Positions 5,943 through 6,491 of a DNA stretch of 6,491 bases are shown here, piece after piece. Positions within the stretch are counted from its first letter, which is position 1; the number at the start of each line of letters is the position of its first letter. This DNA is from Gammaproteobacteria bacterium (GTDB lineage Bacteria > Pseudomonadota > Gammaproteobacteria > Pseudomonadales > Oleiphilaceae): assembly GCA_003695085.1 (NCBI GenBank), contig RFIV01000102.1, forward strand, positions 1 through 6,491. The letters are read 5' to 3'. Position numbers and translations under genes: made by a program. The notes beneath the pieces are model-generated. The model made no database searches. It was given only the letters and a program-made list of their open reading frames with translations, and was not told the DNA's origin.

Positions 5943-5959
5943 TGCCGCAGCGCGCGGCA
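5943..5959 (-). repeat. Hairpin in the metX leader
   Basis: TGCCGC (5943-5948) and GCGGCA (5954-5959) form a 6-bp GC-rich hairpin with a 5-base loop. It lies 5 bases upstream of the AAGGAGG site in the transcript. It does not cover the site itself. It may shape access to it or stabilise the 5' end. Confidence 0.4.
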
Positions 5960-5971
5960 GCGCAAAGGCGA

Positions 5972-6000
5972 AGTCTATAAGCGGATGGGGGGGGATGCAA
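5972..6000 (-). promoter_or_regulatory. Possible metX promoter with a C8 tract in the spacer
   Basis: On the minus strand TTGCAT (6000-5995) is followed by eight C residues (5994-5987) and then TTATAGACT (5980-5972). That gives either TATAGA at 15-base spacing or TAGACT at 17-base spacing as the -10. The matches are modest. It is the only AT-containing stretch between the upstream gene and metX, so a promoter here is plausible rather than shown. Confidence 0.3.
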
Positions 6001-6018
6001 CCGGCCCGGAGGCCGGTT
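5999..6018 (-). terminator. Perfect GC-rich hairpin after the upstream gene, weak terminator candidate
   Basis: AACCGGCC (5999-6006) and GGCCGGTT (6011-6018) form a perfect 8-bp stem with a 4-base loop, 25 bases after the stop of the right-hand gene on the minus strand. No T tract follows (GCATCCCC), so it is at most a partial or Rho-assisted terminator. Alternatively it insulates the metX promoter, whose putative -35 it touches. Confidence 0.4.
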
Positions 6019-6043
6019 GTGACCTGTGCAGTCGGTTCAGCGC

Positions 6044-6491
6044 TCAGGCCGGACGGGCACCGGGCAAGTTGACGACCTTCTGGCCGGCGGCCTGGGGCGG
6101 CGGACGGCGCAGCTTGCGTGAAATGGCGTCGGCTTCGTCGATCTGCGTGCGAATGTCCGTCACCATCATCTGAATCCGCTTCATCTGCGAGCGGGTGTCC
6201 TTGGCTGTGCTGGCCAGCTCTTTCAGGCGACGAATCTGCAGCTCGAGCATCTGTTTCTGTTCCAGTGTGTGCTGCATGATGGGCAGCAGGGCTTCCTGCG
6301 GCCAGCGCTGGGTTTCCCGGCGAATCTGCTTGTACAGCCGGCGGGCCTCCGCCACCAGGGTGTTGAAGAAGCGCTTCACCACCAGGGTCTGTTCCGTGAG
6401 CACCGTTTTCAGCGAGTTGCGGAACTGATCTGCGCGTTTGCGCAGTTGCTGAAGTTCGCCGAGCTGGCGACTGATGTTGAAGGGTGCCGGC
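6044..6491 (-). CDS. Unrecognised helical, coiled-coil-like protein, C-terminal part
   Basis: The frame is open to the right edge, so only the last 148 residues are visible and the start lies outside. I do not recognise the family. The first stretch (FNISRQLGELQQLRKRADQF) and a later one (LEQKQMLELQIRRLKEL) have heptad-like spacing of leucine and charged residues, suggesting coiled coils. Between them lie VVKRFFNTLVAEARRLYKQI and a WPQEALLPIM break. The end is basic and proline-rich (RKLRRPPPQAAGQK), probably disordered. There are no membrane helices and no cysteine. In-frame GTG at 6403 could start a 119-residue protein, but the reading frame and helical pattern continue upstream of it, so a longer protein is more likely. 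It could be the helical tail of a larger protein such as a dynamin-like GTPase, but nothing here proves that. It lies upstream of metX in the same direction. Confidence 0.6.
   Translation of the reverse strand, partial: PAPFNISRQLGELQQLRKRADQFRNSLKTVLTEQTLVVKRFFNTLVAEARRLYKQIRRETQRWPQEALLPIMQHTLEQKQMLELQIRRLKELASTAKDTRSQMKRIQMMVTDIRTQIDEADAISRKLRRPPPQAAGQKVVNLPGARPA

Noticed and set aside
5920..6043. A SAM-responsive riboswitch or a MetJ/MetR site before metX.
   Set aside because: The leader is short. I see no SAM-I or SAM-II core, no tandem AGACGTCT-like boxes and no TGAA-N5-TTCA site; only a small hairpin is present.

Overview
The window looks like a piece of the core chromosome of a GC-rich gammaproteobacterium. 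Every recognisable protein is of gammaproteobacterial type. As I recall it, the run metX, metW, a DUF4426 gene, rdgB, hemW, with trmB nearby, is also the order found in Pseudomonas. The unrelated small membrane gene and the coiled-coil gene at the right edge suggest a relative outside Pseudomonas, perhaps a Chromatiales/Ectothiorhodospiraceae-like lineage, but that is a guess. I see no phage, IS, CRISPR, tRNA or rRNA.

Layout, left to right. (1) Bases 1-415, plus strand: the 3' end of comM/yifB. (2) Bases 416-707: a 292-base non-coding gap. Its main content is on the minus strand: three successive hairpins, the last a textbook intrinsic terminator (stem 454-477, T6 tract), with no protein gene upstream of it on that strand. 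This is the best candidate for something undescribed, a small RNA of roughly 110-130 nt. An AT-rich palindrome (574-583) lies at its expected 5' side. (3) Bases 708-1421, plus strand: trmB, the tRNA m7G46 methyltransferase. (4) Bases 1409-5919, minus strand: six tightly packed genes, transcribed metX, metW, DUF4426 exported protein, rdgB, hemW, four-helix membrane protein. The junctions are overlaps or gaps of 1-16 bases, which suggests one operon with translational coupling. The last gene runs 13 bases into the 3' end of convergent trmB. (5) Bases 5920-6043: the metX leader and putative promoter, with an 8-base G/C homopolymer and two hairpins. (6) Bases 6044-6491, minus strand: the 3' part of an unrecognised, highly charged, helical protein gene.

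Functionally the minus-strand operon joins the acylation step of methionine synthesis (MetX with MetW) to housekeeping functions: a noncanonical purine NTP pyrophosphatase (RdgB), a radical-SAM heme chaperone (HemW), and two envelope proteins of unknown role. I found no dramatic new system. The points worth a second look are the minus-strand sRNA candidate, the homopolymer in the metX promoter region, the two uncharacterised envelope proteins, and the terminator-less convergent overlap.
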